Of a DNA stretch of 55,641 nt, positions 23,861 through 33,165 are shown piece by piece; the first letter of the stretch is position 1; each line of letters begins with the position of its first letter. The notes beneath the pieces were generated by a model. That model saw only the letters and a program-made list of their open reading frames with translations. It was not told the origin of the DNA and ran no database searches. Origin of the DNA: Bacteroidales bacterium (GTDB lineage: Bacteria > Bacteroidota > Bacteroidia > Bacteroidales > UBA932); the NCBI GenBank assembly GCA_017469845.1, contig JAFUFP010000052.1, forward strand, positions 1 to 55,641, given 5' to 3'. The translations under genes were made by a program, and so were the position numbers.

Positions 23861-24826
23861 CTATCTGAGCATCAGCTCAGCGGATCCGAGGAATGACTGC
23901 TCGGTATAAACCTCGACGGTATAGATACCCTTGACGTAGGATTCAATCTCGTTGAGGTAGATGGAAAGGTCAACTTCTGCACCTTCGTAGTCAACTTCTC
24001 GGGAAGCGGAAGCGACCATGGTCTCGCCGTTGAAAGTGAAGGATGTCCTTACACTGTTGGTGAGGATGATTCCCTCGGGATCCTTGACACGGATGTAAAC
24101 ACGGATCGGACCTTTGGGAGCAAGGTCATTCTCAACAAGACTGAGCGAAGTCATAAGTCTTACTACACGGCTGCTTCGGTCTGTGACTTTATCCGTGGAG
24201 TTGTATGCGTTGATGGTTATGCCTCTCGCCTTGATGACGGATCCCGCTGCGACCTGACCGGTGAGAGACTCGACCTGTTGGGTGAGCTCCTCATTAGCCT
24301 TTTTGCTCTCTGCGGCTTCCTTTCTCGCCGCCGCCACATCCGCCGTCAACTGGTGGTTGAGGGTGTTGAGGGAGTCAATCTGCACGATATAGTTGCGCAT
24401 GATTGAACGGAGAGTTCCGAGCTCCTTCTCATATTGCCTCATCTTGGAACGGTTTGTGGCATCAGTAGCCTTTATCTTCTCTATGAGCTGAGCCACCTCG
24501 GCCCTTGAAGTGTCGAGTTGGGAATTTATGTTGTCATAATCGGAAGAAAGGCTTTCATAATCCTTCTGCAGATCCTCCATCTGTTTGATAAGGTCCTGCT
24601 TCTCGTCATTCAGTTCCTCTACAAGGGCGTAGAACGAACCCGAATTCGGGTTCTCCGAATCCGTGTTGATGAGTTTGCGGACAGACGCCTGACGGAACTG
24701 GAGATAGCCCAGGATTCCGACAAGTGCGACACAGAGTGCCCCAAGAACCCAAACAGCAGTCTTTAAAGACTGATTCTTCTTCTCTTTTTCTTCGCGTGCT
24801 ATACGCTCTAGCGGATCTTCTGCCAT
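23861..24826 (-). CDS. Coiled-coil membrane-anchored protein of unknown function
   Basis: A 321-residue protein conserved in style in Bacteroidota. It has a charged N-terminus, one membrane helix (about 22-42), a long coiled coil (about 65-190) rich in Glu, Lys, Leu and Gln, then a beta-rich C-terminal domain of about 125 residues. The orientation suggests the coiled coil and C-terminal domain lie in the periplasm. The C-terminal sequence (ITINAYNSTDKV...VYIRVKDPEG) resembles an Ig-like or C2-like fold by composition only. It is joined to hemW by two bases. I would not assign a function. Confidence 0.75.
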   Translation of the reverse strand: MAEDPLERIAREEKEKKNQSLKTAVWVLGALCVALVGILGYLQFRQASVRKLINTDSENPNSGSFYALVEELNDEKQDLIKQMEDLQKDYESLSSDYDNINSQLDTSRAEVAQLIEKIKATDATNRSKMRQYEKELGTLRSIMRNYIVQIDSLNTLNHQLTADVAAARKEAAESKKANEELTQQVESLTGQVAAGSVIKARGITINAYNSTDKVTDRSSRVVRLMTSLSLVENDLAPKGPIRVYIRVKDPEGIILTNSVRTSFTFNGETMVASASREVDYEGAEVDLSIYLNEIESYVKGIYTVEVYTEQSFLGSAELMLR

Positions 24827-24869
24827 AATGCAAAGGTTTATTTGATTGCGAGGATATCCTCATTGTGTG

Positions 24870-24877
24870 CAAAGGTA
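24870..24877 (-). promoter_or_regulatory. -7 element upstream of the coiled-coil gene
   Basis: TACCTTTG on the minus strand matches the consensus; a -33 element is not evident. The start codon is 43 bases downstream. A second, imperfect copy (AACCTTTG) lies closer to the gene. Confidence 0.45.
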
Positions 24878-24957
24878 CAAAATTCATGCAATTCTTTATC
24901 ATGTTAAACAAGACCGGAATATACGGTGAACACATGACAAGTATTATGTATTTTTAT

Positions 24958-24965
24958 TATTTTTG
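24958..24965 (+). promoter_or_regulatory. -7 element upstream of the 154-residue membrane protein gene
   Basis: TATTTTTG fits TAnnTTTG, 34 bases before the ATG at 25000, with no clear -33 element. Confidence 0.4.
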
Positions 24966-24999
24966 TCTTGTTGGATGCCATTCATCCCGCACTCGCACC

Positions 25000-25464
25000 A
25001 TGAAATACCTTATAAGAGCCATCAAGTACTTCGCATATCTTATCATTCTGATATTGATAATGCTGGGAATCCTCATAGCCATTGGCTACGCTGAGCCCGA
25101 CGTGAACAGCCTTTTCAGAAACGGTACCCAATCCGTTCTTATGATTCTGGTGATGCTGGCGTTCCTTGCAGCCATTTACCCCAATTTCGGGTTCATGAAA
25201 AAGGACGTCATCATTCCCGGGGAATACGGGGAAATCCGTGACACCGTCATCAAAGCAATGGAAGAAAGGGGCTACCTCCTCGAAACAGAAGACGGGGAGA
25301 ATCTCACATTCCGTAGAAGGGATTTCGTAAGCAAACTCACCAGAATGTTCGAAGACAGAATCACTCTTTCACGTGACATCTCCGGCTTCAGGATGGAAGG
25401 CCTCAGAAAAGATGTCGTAAGAATGGTTTACGCGATTGAAAACAAGGCAAGGAACGATATTTGA
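25000..25464 (+). CDS. Small membrane protein, unknown function
   Basis: A 154-residue protein with two hydrophobic helices near the N-terminus (about 9-30 and 43-62), followed by a soluble domain of about 90 residues of mixed charge. I do not recognise the family. The ATG at 25000 starts MKYLIRAIKYF directly before the first helix; the frame upstream to 24865 runs through the promoter and is not used. It runs in the same direction as the DUF2007 gene, 44 bases upstream of it. Confidence 0.75.
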   Translation: MKYLIRAIKYFAYLIILILIMLGILIAIGYAEPDVNSLFRNGTQSVLMILVMLAFLAAIYPNFGFMKKDVIIPGEYGEIRDTVIKAMEERGYLLETEDGENLTFRRRDFVSKLTRMFEDRITLSRDISGFRMEGLRKDVVRMVYAIENKARNDI

Positions 25465-25508
25465 TTGTCTTTCCTTTGCTCAACAATAACACTTAAAACA
25501 TCAAGCCC

Positions 25509-25739
25509 ATGGAAGAAGAATTGAAAGTCGTTGCTACGTTCACCGACCAGATAAGCGCAGAACTGGCTGCGGGACTTCTCCGTGAAAGCGGAATCCCCGC
25601 ACAGATATTCGGGCAGACATCTTCCTACCCCAGTATCAACTGGGCGCTTAATGAGGTGGAAGTGAAGGTGAATGCCGAAGACTACGAAGCGGCGAAAGCT
25701 CTTTTGGAAGCCAAGCCGGAAGAAACTGAAGGAGAATGA
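25509..25739 (+). CDS. DUF2007 family protein
   Basis: A 76-residue protein fitting DUF2007 (PF09413, a putative signal-transducing domain related to PII/GlnB-like ferredoxin folds): LKVVATFTDQISAELAAGLLRESGIPAQI, then a strand with VEVKVNAEDYEAAKALLE. No ligand or partner is established. It is convergent with the DUF3109 gene, with a hairpin between them. Confidence 0.85.
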   Translation: MEEELKVVATFTDQISAELAAGLLRESGIPAQIFGQTSSYPSINWALNEVEVKVNAEDYEAAKALLEAKPEETEGE

Positions 25740-25767
25740 TCCTTCCCGTGACGGCCAGGGATCATTC
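25734..25767. terminator. Possible bidirectional terminator between DUF2007 and DUF3109 genes
   Basis: GAATGATCC (25734-25742) pairs perfectly with GGATCATTC (25759-25767) around a 16-base loop. It overlaps the end of both convergent genes; there is no long T-run, so efficiency is uncertain. Confidence 0.45.
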
Positions 25768-26367
25768 CTCTGAATTGATCTTGTCGGCCGCGGCGCAAAG
25801 CATCCCGTAAAAATCCTCCCCGTATTGGCGGATTATGGGATCCTTCAAGAATTGATACACCCTGATGCCTTCGCGTTTTCCTTTCGCGAAGGCATCTTTG
25901 CATATATCCCACCGGTGAAGATTGAGGGCTTCTCCACCGCCCGGCATCCGGGTAACCCTAATCGGGTAAAGTTGGCAGGAGATGGGTTTACGGAAGTCTC
26001 CCTTGCCCTGGAACCATCTGCGCTCCATTGAACAGAAACAGTTCCCGGGACCTTCGAAGAAGCAGTAAGCGCATTCCTCCGATCCTTTGCAAAGGGGTGT
26101 TACAAGGTCCCCGTCACGATCGATGTCGAAAAAGCCCTTTTCGTCTACAGCGGCTCTGCCCTTAGGTTGCATAAGGTCGGAATAATGGGGATAATTCCGT
26201 TCCAAGGACTCAAGTTCTTCCTCCAGAAGCGGTGCCCCGCTGTCTCCGACCACGCAGCATTTGCCGCGGCACACTTCATAATCGCATGCGAAATATTCCG
26301 TCACGACTTCCTCTGAAATGAGGACATCTCCTATCTGTACTATTGTTCCGAAATCTTCTCTTGCCAT
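25762..26367 (-). CDS. DUF3109 cysteine-rich protein
   Basis: A 201-residue protein matching DUF3109 (PF11307). Cys residues occur in CDYEVCRGKCCVVG, LCKGSEECAYC, NCFC and SCQLYP, a pattern similar to the YkgJ-type zinc or iron-sulfur cluster proteins; metal binding is inferred from this pattern. The start overlaps the stop of the M16 gene by one base (TGATG), so the two form a coupled pair. Confidence 0.85.
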   Translation of the reverse strand: MAREDFGTIVQIGDVLISEEVVTEYFACDYEVCRGKCCVVGDSGAPLLEEELESLERNYPHYSDLMQPKGRAAVDEKGFFDIDRDGDLVTPLCKGSEECAYCFFEGPGNCFCSMERRWFQGKGDFRKPISCQLYPIRVTRMPGGGEALNLHRWDICKDAFAKGKREGIRVYQFLKDPIIRQYGEDFYGMLCAAADKINSEE

Positions 26368-29321
26368 CAGTTTTCCTTTTCTTCGTTTTGCACGTATTCC
26401 ATATCCTCTTCCTCTTTGATAGCCTCCTCTTCACGGAGGAGTTCCTGCTCGGAAAGCTCCTTCATCCGGGCGGCACCCTCCTCTATCTTCACCGTATCCC
26501 ATGATGAGTCATCCACGGGCTTCTCTCCTCCCATGAAGAGATAACGGTAATATGCCGCATGTCCGGTGGTGTCCGACTCGGGCACAGGTATAGGCCCGAC
26601 TTCGGGATAGCTGTTTTCCTTGACGGGAGGATCGACAACAACCTCACCGGGAGGATCTTTCCTCACGACATATTCGGCGATGGCTCCTTCGGAAAGGGCC
26701 TTGAGCATGGATTCCACCTTTTGCGATGTCACCGAATTGATCTTCTCGGATTGGTTGCTCATAAGATCTTTCCCGTATGAGTACCTGAGTACCATCATGT
26801 CGATGATCTTCTCGGGATCCGTTTTCCAGGAAGAGGCCGAATTGCTTATCATCGTCTTTCCCGCCTTCATAAGATTTGTGTCGACTTTCATGTTTCCGGC
26901 CTTCCTGATCGCGCCGTTGATTCTCTGGAGCATTTCATCCGAAGAGAGTTCCGGCATGAGCGAAGCGGGCAATCCTTCCGGATCGGAAGGTTGCATCGAC
27001 ATGGTCATATAGAACCTTTCCTCGGGGAAAAGGTTGAAATGCCAATCCGAGGTGACGTACCATCCGGCCTTGGCTACCTCGTCCGCAATGGCGTCTTCCA
27101 TCAGATAGGCCGCGAATTCCCCGGCGAGAAGATTGTCGATCGTATAATCAGCCGCCGCGCTGAAAGCTATATCAACCGACGGAACAGGACCTTCGGCATA
27201 TTTGACCGAAGTTCCCGGGACGGGGGATGACTGGCTGCGGGTTCTGAATGTGGCCACCTTTTCCGTACCGAAGCCGCCCATATATTGGACCAGCATCTTC
27301 TTGAGGGCGGTTTCGGAGAAGTTTCCGACGATAATGAACACTCCGTCGTTCATCTTGGAGAACTGGTCCGTGAAGAATCTTTCGCACCGCCTGTTGAAAT
27401 CGCCCGAAAGCTCGATCGGACGCTTGTATGGTGAGTAGTCGGATCCCGGTGAAAGAAGGCTGTCGAGAACTCCCCTCTTCCATTCGATGCCCCCAAGGGC
27501 CATATCCCGGCGCAGCATTTCGTTGCGGCGGTAAGATTCGTAGGACCGCTGGTTTATCTCCCTTTCATTGGCCAACGCCAGAAGGGATTTCATCACAAGG
27601 TTCAGTCTCTCCGAGGGAGCGTATCCGCTGATCCTGAAATCCGATACGGTGACATCGGCGTTCATCGTGATGCCGTTCGCCGTCAGCATGTCCCTGAACC
27701 GGTTCGAAGAAATGCCGGCCACATTGTCCTGCCAAAGCATGTCCGATATGTAAGCGCCTTCTCCGGTCCGGAGATTGGGCACACCGGAATATCCCCCCTT
27801 GAGGAGCCACATATAATGGAAGATGTCCTTCGTATCGATCTTCTTGAATATCACTTTTATTCCGTTGGAGAATGTCCACACCCTCCCTCCGGACAGGGGC
27901 TCGGGATTGTCTATGCTGATTTTTACCTTCTGAAGAGTTTTCTTCAATTTCAATGTGTCAGCATTGTCCACAACATAGGGCTCCGAAGCCATGAATGTCC
28001 TCTCGGTCCATGTCCTGTCGAAAACCTTCAGAAGTCCTTCGGCCTCCGGGTCGTCTGAACAGAGGTCAAGAGTAAGATTCTTGCTCCTGTCCAGAAGAGC
28101 CTGCACGAAATTGTTGAAAAGTCTTGTGCTCTCTTCGTTGGAGAGATTCTTCCCGGTGAAGAACTTGAGTTGTTCGGACTGCGAAGCCAAAGAGGACCCG
28201 TAGAGGAATGCCGATATGCACTGGTCGAGATAGTAGCTGTTCGGCAGGGCGTCGCCCTTGTTCTCCACAAGCTTTGCCATGCTGTTTTCGGTCATGGCGT
28301 CCAGATACTCTTCCTCGGTCACTCCCTCCCTGTCGAGATCGGCAAGGACACGGGCGAGAGTTTCAGTGGCGCTCTGAAGACACGACCTCTCGGTAGTGAC
28401 GCTGATACGGTAGTGCTCGTCACCGGAGACTTCCGCTCCTGAGATGTACCGGAAATCCACCGACGCCATAGGGATATTACCTTCCCGAAGTGCTTTCTTG
28501 ATCCGCTTCCGGAGAATGATGCCGAGCTCCGCGGCATATTTTTGGGATACGAGCGGCTGGACGGTCTCCATGTCTTCACGGGGAGTTCTCGGGGAGGAAT
28601 AGTCCACCGTGACGGACGCGGTCCGCGGAGACGGGGCGGGACCGACGGATACCGATGCCCGCTGTTTCGCCCTCCAGCTGTAGAAACTGTCCGTACCGTA
28701 TGCCTTCTGCTTACCCACCAGCATCGAAAGCATGAACATCTTGCCCAGGACAACTGAGGCGTCGATATCGCCTGCTATAACGATCGCCTGGTTTTGCGGA
28801 GCATAAAGATCCGTCATCCGGTCCCGGTCTTTTCCGATGATGTCGAAAATCAACAGTAGGGTGGAATCTATCGCACTCGTCTTCAGCGGGAGATCAATCT
28901 CGTTGAACCTGTAGATGGTCGCATCTTCCTTGACATCGACGTAGCCTTCCTTTCCGGGCCAAAGTCCGTTCGAAGCCATGAACTCCTGGGGGGAAAGATC
29001 CGTAAAATGCGACACATCGGTGAGAGATCCCCTGGCTATCACCACCGAAGAACCCGCCTCTTTGAGGCTCTCCATGCCGGTTCCGACTTTTTGTACAAGA
29101 GCTATATCGACCTTCCCCTTTTGGGTGTCATTGGTTACTACATAATAATTTACGCCATTCTCAAGAGCCCCTGTATGAATTTTTGAAGACTTGGGGAGCT
29201 TTGGAAGTGGTGACGCTGGCACAATTATTGGAAATAAGCAAACCAGAAGCATTACCGCGGCTAGGCGCTTCAACCTGCTGTAAATGTCCGACTTCGATAT
29301 TTTATAGTGTAGAACTGCCAT
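26367..29321 (-). CDS. M16 (insulinase) family protein, catalytically inactive
   Basis: A 984-residue protein with an N-terminal hydrophobic segment (about 18-37) consistent with export. It then has the tandem-domain M16 layout: the LENGVNYYV strand begins the first domain near residue 54, and a related LSGGRVWTFSNGIKVIFKK begins the second half. The zinc motif HxxEH, expected in the first domain just after the first strands, is missing; the region reads SSVVIARGSLTDVSHF. It is therefore probably a non-catalytic partner or scaffold. The C-terminal 40 residues are very Glu-rich. It is translationally coupled to DUF3109. Confidence 0.85.
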   Translation of the reverse strand: MAVLHYKISKSDIYSRLKRLAAVMLLVCLFPIIVPASPLPKLPKSSKIHTGALENGVNYYVVTNDTQKGKVDIALVQKVGTGMESLKEAGSSVVIARGSLTDVSHFTDLSPQEFMASNGLWPGKEGYVDVKEDATIYRFNEIDLPLKTSAIDSTLLLIFDIIGKDRDRMTDLYAPQNQAIVIAGDIDASVVLGKMFMLSMLVGKQKAYGTDSFYSWRAKQRASVSVGPAPSPRTASVTVDYSSPRTPREDMETVQPLVSQKYAAELGIILRKRIKKALREGNIPMASVDFRYISGAEVSGDEHYRISVTTERSCLQSATETLARVLADLDREGVTEEEYLDAMTENSMAKLVENKGDALPNSYYLDQCISAFLYGSSLASQSEQLKFFTGKNLSNEESTRLFNNFVQALLDRSKNLTLDLCSDDPEAEGLLKVFDRTWTERTFMASEPYVVDNADTLKLKKTLQKVKISIDNPEPLSGGRVWTFSNGIKVIFKKIDTKDIFHYMWLLKGGYSGVPNLRTGEGAYISDMLWQDNVAGISSNRFRDMLTANGITMNADVTVSDFRISGYAPSERLNLVMKSLLALANEREINQRSYESYRRNEMLRRDMALGGIEWKRGVLDSLLSPGSDYSPYKRPIELSGDFNRRCERFFTDQFSKMNDGVFIIVGNFSETALKKMLVQYMGGFGTEKVATFRTRSQSSPVPGTSVKYAEGPVPSVDIAFSAAADYTIDNLLAGEFAAYLMEDAIADEVAKAGWYVTSDWHFNLFPEERFYMTMSMQPSDPEGLPASLMPELSSDEMLQRINGAIRKAGNMKVDTNLMKAGKTMISNSASSWKTDPEKIIDMMVLRYSYGKDLMSNQSEKINSVTSQKVESMLKALSEGAIAEYVVRKDPPGEVVVDPPVKENSYPEVGPIPVPESDTTGHAAYYRYLFMGGEKPVDDSSWDTVKIEEGAARMKELSEQELLREEEAIKEEEDMEYVQNEEKEN

Positions 29322-29337
29322 TTTGCCGTCTTTTGCG

Positions 29338-29345
29338 CAAAATTA
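29338..29345 (-). promoter_or_regulatory. -7 element upstream of the M16 gene
   Basis: TAATTTTG on the minus strand fits TAnnTTTG, 16 bases before the start codon. It lies 14 bases from the divergent -7 element of the TPR gene, so the two promoters overlap. Confidence 0.45.
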
Positions 29346-29359
29346 AACTTATTTTTTAC

Positions 29360-29367
29360 TATTTTTG
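29360..29367 (+). promoter_or_regulatory. -7 element upstream of the TPR gene
   Basis: TATTTTTG fits TAnnTTTG. A TTTG at 29332-29335 is 24 bases upstream, slightly far for a -33 element. The start codon follows after 43 bases. Confidence 0.5.
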
Positions 29368-29410
29368 TCGCTTGTGCGAACGAATATCACATAAAAAAAA
29401 CTTTATAGAC

Positions 29411-30352
29411 ATGAAAAAAGTATTTCTCGCTTTGGCTGCAATCATGATGTCAGCCGCATTCGTGTCCGCTCAGGACCTCGCTACTGCAACTGAGACCTAC
29501 AATAATGGGGCCTCACAACTCGCAGAAGGTGACAGGGCTGCCGCATTAGCATCTTTCCAGGATGCACTCAAGGCCGCTGAGGCTTTGGGCGAAGAGGGTG
29601 CGGAAATTGTCGCCAACTGCAAGAACGTCATTCCCGCCGTTGTCCTTTCAATGGGCAAGGAACTCTACAATGAAAAAGACTTCACCGCCGCTGCCGACAA
29701 ATTCCAGGAGGCCGTAAAGATCGCCAAGGAGTACGGAAACGACGAAGTTGAGCTCGAGGCTGAACCCCTTATCCCCGCTTCTTATTTCGCAGGCGGTAGG
29801 GCCGCTATCCAGGCAAAAGATATGGCCGGTGCAGCTGAACTCCTCAAGAAGGCAGTTGAAATCGATCCCGCCTACAGCAACGGAAACGCAGCCCTCTATC
29901 TCGGACAGGCTCTCAACGCCGCCGGTGATGTAGCCGGAGCTAAAGAGGCTTTCAACCTCGCTATGGCCAACGGTCAGGAAGAGACCGCAAAGAAGCAGCT
30001 CGGCAACATCGTCCTCAAGGAGGCACAGGCCGCTCTCAAAGACGGAAAGAACGCTGACGTTGTCACAATGATCAACGAGGCTGACGAAAACGGTCTCATC
30101 TCCAACGCCGCAGCTTACCAGCTCGCCGCTTCCGCTTCACAGAAGCTCAACAAGACCGCCGACGCCATCAAGTTCTACGAGAAGTTCCTCGAGGCTGATC
30201 CCAAGAACAAGAACTTCGGTGCCATCGCTTACACCGTAGGTGCTCTCTATCAGGGACAGAAGAACAACGCAAAGGCTCTCGAGTTCTACAAGAAGGCCGT
30301 CACCGCAGGTTATGCTGACGCCCAGAAGATGGTAGACGCTCTCAGCAAGTAA
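29411..30352 (+). CDS. Exported tetratricopeptide repeat protein
   Basis: A 313-residue protein with a signal peptide (1-20, ending FVSAQ), so it is probably periplasmic. The remainder is Ala-rich helical repeats of TPR type, for example about 27-60, 72-105, 110-150 and 225-310, with recurring A..YxxG and AA..L positions. Such proteins serve as scaffolds; no enzyme motif is present. The ATG at 29411 begins the signal peptide directly; the longer frame from 29183 runs antisense through the M16 gene. The U32 gene follows after 22 bases. Confidence 0.88.
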   Translation: MKKVFLALAAIMMSAAFVSAQDLATATETYNNGASQLAEGDRAAALASFQDALKAAEALGEEGAEIVANCKNVIPAVVLSMGKELYNEKDFTAAADKFQEAVKIAKEYGNDEVELEAEPLIPASYFAGGRAAIQAKDMAGAAELLKKAVEIDPAYSNGNAALYLGQALNAAGDVAGAKEAFNLAMANGQEETAKKQLGNIVLKEAQAALKDGKNADVVTMINEADENGLISNAAAYQLAASASQKLNKTADAIKFYEKFLEADPKNKNFGAIAYTVGALYQGQKNNAKALEFYKKAVTAGYADAQKMVDALSK

Positions 30353-30374
30353 TATCTTTCAGCGGGCCACATTC

Positions 30375-32255
30375 ATGACGCATCTTGAACTGCTGGCTCC
30401 CGCCAGAAACCTTCAAATCGGCATCGCAGCCATAGACTGCGGTGCCGATGCCGTTTATATCGCCGGTCCCGGATTCGGGGCCAGGCACTCCGCCGGAAAC
30501 TCAATTGATGATATCCGTGAGCTCTGCTCTTATGCGCACCGTTTCGGAGTGAGAATATTCGTTACGGTAAACACCATCCTCTTCGATGACGAACTGAAGG
30601 AAGCCGGGGACATGATGGAGGAGCTCGCCAAGGCAGGTGCTGACGCCTTCATCGTCCAGGATCTCGCAGTAGCCTCGCTGGCGAAAGAAAGAGGGATCGG
30701 CATTCCACTGCACGCTTCTACACAATGCGCAATAAGGACTCCGGAAGATGCCCTCCGCTACGAAAAACTGGGATTCTCGAGACTGGTCCTCGAGAGGCAG
30801 ATGTCCCTGGAGAGGATCCGCCAAATAAGGCAGGCGGTTGACACCGAGATCGAGTTCTTCGTGCACGGAGCGCTTTGCGTATGCTACAGCGGACAATGCT
30901 ACCTCTCCGAAAACATCGAAGGGAGAAGCGCCAACCGGGGTGAATGCATCCAGGCGTGCCGGTCAAGATACGATCTTCTCGACGGGGACGGTCATGTCCT
31001 TGTCAAGGACAAAGCCCTCCTCTCCCTGAAAGACTACGACCTACTCGACAGATTGGGAGAGTTGGCTGATGCGGGGGTCTGCTCCTTCAAAATCGAAGGA
31101 CGTCTGAAGAACATCTCGTATGTCCGGAACGTCGTCAGGGAGTATTCACTGGAACTGGACCGTCTCATTGAAAAGTACCCCGGAAAATGGTGCCGCTCTT
31201 CTTTCGGAGAGGTCACGAAAGGATTCTCACCGAAAAAGGGACGCACATTCAACCGCGGATATACCGACCTGTTCATAGACGGGACCAAACGCAGGGGATG
31301 GTCTTCCATGGACGCCCCTAAGGGAATGGGAGAGGAGATCGGAACGGTCGATTCCCTCAAGGCGAACCGCGACGGAAGCTTCACTCTCATCCTGAAACCC
31401 GCGAAGGGCATCGATCCGAATGATCTCGATTTGGCCAACGGGGACGGATTCAGCATCCTCCGGGGAAGGGATATAATAGGATTCAGGGGCGATGTCTGCA
31501 AAGGCCTATCCATCACCTACAGGAGCGAAAAACAAATCCGCAAGGGGGACCGCATCTGGAGGAATCTGAGCCAAAGATTCGAAAAGGAGATGGACACCAA
31601 TCCCTGTGTAAGGCAAATAAACGTTACCGTCACCCTCTCATCCCGTAACAACGGAAACGGACCTGTCCTTGAAGCGACAGGAATCAGCGAGGATGGAAGA
31701 AGCGTCTCGGTTTCAGCATCATCCGGGGATTTGGCGAGGAATCCCGAACAGATGAAAAGGACACTGGCGGCCCAGATAAGCAAAAACACCGGCATCTATG
31801 CCTTCAGGTGCGAGGGTACTGAAAAACTGCCTGAGGATATTCCTTTCCTCACGACTTCGGCCATCAATGAACTGAGAAGGTCCCTTGCCGAAGAATTGGA
31901 CTCCATTCCGTGCAAGCCGATACCCATGAAGATGTCTTCTCCCCTTCCTGAAGAGGGAGAGGTTTTCAGCGGGAAAATCTCATACAAGGCCAATTGCTCG
32001 AATTCCCTTTCCAAAAAGGCTTACTCTTCTTTGGGAGCGTCCGCTGTTGACGACGCCTATGAGTTGTCACACAAGAAGGATGCGGAACTAATGCGAAGCA
32101 AATACTGCATACGCTTTGAAACGGGAATGTGCCCTGTCCACCAGGGGGCCAAAAGCAAAGGGCCGCTGTTCCTTCTGAACAACGGCCGCAGATTCATTCT
32201 TGAATTCGACTGCAGGAATTGTGAAATGGTGGTGAAAGAGGATCACCGCTTGTAG
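30375..32255 (+). CDS. Peptidase U32 family protein with DUF3656
   Basis: A 626-residue protein. The N-terminal U32 barrel (about 1-290) has LELLAPARN, FVHGALCVCYSGQCYLS and the NRGECIQACR Cys cluster. These Cys residues fit the iron-sulfur site of U32 RNA-modifying enzymes (RlhA, TrhP group) better than a protease. A middle domain of DUF3656 type follows, and a C-terminal part with Cys residues (YCIRFETGMCPVHQ) resembles the U32 C-terminal domain. RNA hydroxylation, of 23S rRNA or tRNA, is the likely role, without certainty about the target. The 3' end overlaps the convergent prmC by 13 bases. Confidence 0.87.
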   Translation: MTHLELLAPARNLQIGIAAIDCGADAVYIAGPGFGARHSAGNSIDDIRELCSYAHRFGVRIFVTVNTILFDDELKEAGDMMEELAKAGADAFIVQDLAVASLAKERGIGIPLHASTQCAIRTPEDALRYEKLGFSRLVLERQMSLERIRQIRQAVDTEIEFFVHGALCVCYSGQCYLSENIEGRSANRGECIQACRSRYDLLDGDGHVLVKDKALLSLKDYDLLDRLGELADAGVCSFKIEGRLKNISYVRNVVREYSLELDRLIEKYPGKWCRSSFGEVTKGFSPKKGRTFNRGYTDLFIDGTKRRGWSSMDAPKGMGEEIGTVDSLKANRDGSFTLILKPAKGIDPNDLDLANGDGFSILRGRDIIGFRGDVCKGLSITYRSEKQIRKGDRIWRNLSQRFEKEMDTNPCVRQINVTVTLSSRNNGNGPVLEATGISEDGRSVSVSASSGDLARNPEQMKRTLAAQISKNTGIYAFRCEGTEKLPEDIPFLTTSAINELRRSLAEELDSIPCKPIPMKMSSPLPEEGEVFSGKISYKANCSNSLSKKAYSSLGASAVDDAYELSHKKDAELMRSKYCIRFETGMCPVHQGAKSKGPLFLLNNGRRFILEFDCRNCEMVVKEDHRL

Positions 32256-33148
32256 ATCACGAACCTGTTCTTGTCATAGAAATCCTTTATCATCTCGGTG
32301 GAAGGGAAGCCGCTTTCCTTGAAAAGGCCTTCCGTCTGGGGTCCGAGAACTTCATTGATTTCCGTAAGGCCCATCCCTTCATGGGTAAGCAGCCTCTCAC
32401 TCCAGCGGGCTATCGCCCTATAAAACACGAGAGGGTCATCATCAGGGACGAAAAGCGCGGATGAAGGCTCATAATCCAGGACATTCTTCCTCAGAAGCGG
32501 TTTCTCCTTATCCATTATATAAGGAGGGTTGCTGAGGACAAGGTCGAACGGACCGTATCCGAAATCCTGCTCCGTATCCAGGACATCGGCCTTGACGAAA
32601 AGTGGAGCCTTGGCGTCCTCGGCCTCCTTTATCTTCTGCGTGAAATCCTGTGAACGTGCCACCGACAGGGCCTCCTCCGAGATGTCAACCCCGACAACGG
32701 TCGCTCCGGGTATCGCCAACGCCACGGTCCAGGCTATGCACCCGGAACCAGTGCACAGGTCCAGAATCCTTACCGGTTCCGCCTTCTTTCCATATGGAAT
32801 CCTCATTCTCCTGATACGGTTCCCGATCTTGATGGCGGTACGGCACAGGAGTTCAGTTTCAGGACGCGGTATCAGCACCCCCTTGTTCACCTTGAAATCA
32901 TGCCCGCAGAACTCGACGTGACCGGTAACGTATTGGATGGGTTCACCGCCCTTGAGCCTTTCGAGCGCGGCGGTCAAAGGAGCCTCTTTTGACTGGGCTA
33001 TCTCATAGGACGGTTCCACGATATGGGTGTAGTTCTTCGTACCCAGGATATGTTCACACAGGATGAGCACGATGGTGCGGGCTTCCGCGGTGGGATACAA
33101 TCCCTCCAGGGCAGCCGTACCGTCTTTTATGAACTGGGAAAGAAGCAT
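32243..33148 (-). CDS. prmC: Release factor glutamine methyltransferase
   Basis: A 301-residue SAM-dependent enzyme that methylates the Gln of the GGQ motif in release factors RF1 and RF2. The N-terminal helical domain is 1-90, the SAM motif DLCTGSGCIA is at 130-139 and the catalytic NPPY is at 207-210. Length and order are normal. It lies 17 bases after ddl, and its last codons overlap the convergent U32 gene. Confidence 0.95.
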   Translation of the reverse strand: MLLSQFIKDGTAALEGLYPTAEARTIVLILCEHILGTKNYTHIVEPSYEIAQSKEAPLTAALERLKGGEPIQYVTGHVEFCGHDFKVNKGVLIPRPETELLCRTAIKIGNRIRRMRIPYGKKAEPVRILDLCTGSGCIAWTVALAIPGATVVGVDISEEALSVARSQDFTQKIKEAEDAKAPLFVKADVLDTEQDFGYGPFDLVLSNPPYIMDKEKPLLRKNVLDYEPSSALFVPDDDPLVFYRAIARWSERLLTHEGMGLTEINEVLGPQTEGLFKESGFPSTEMIKDFYDKNRFVIYKR

Positions 33149-33165
33149 CAGGAACCGTCTACGTT

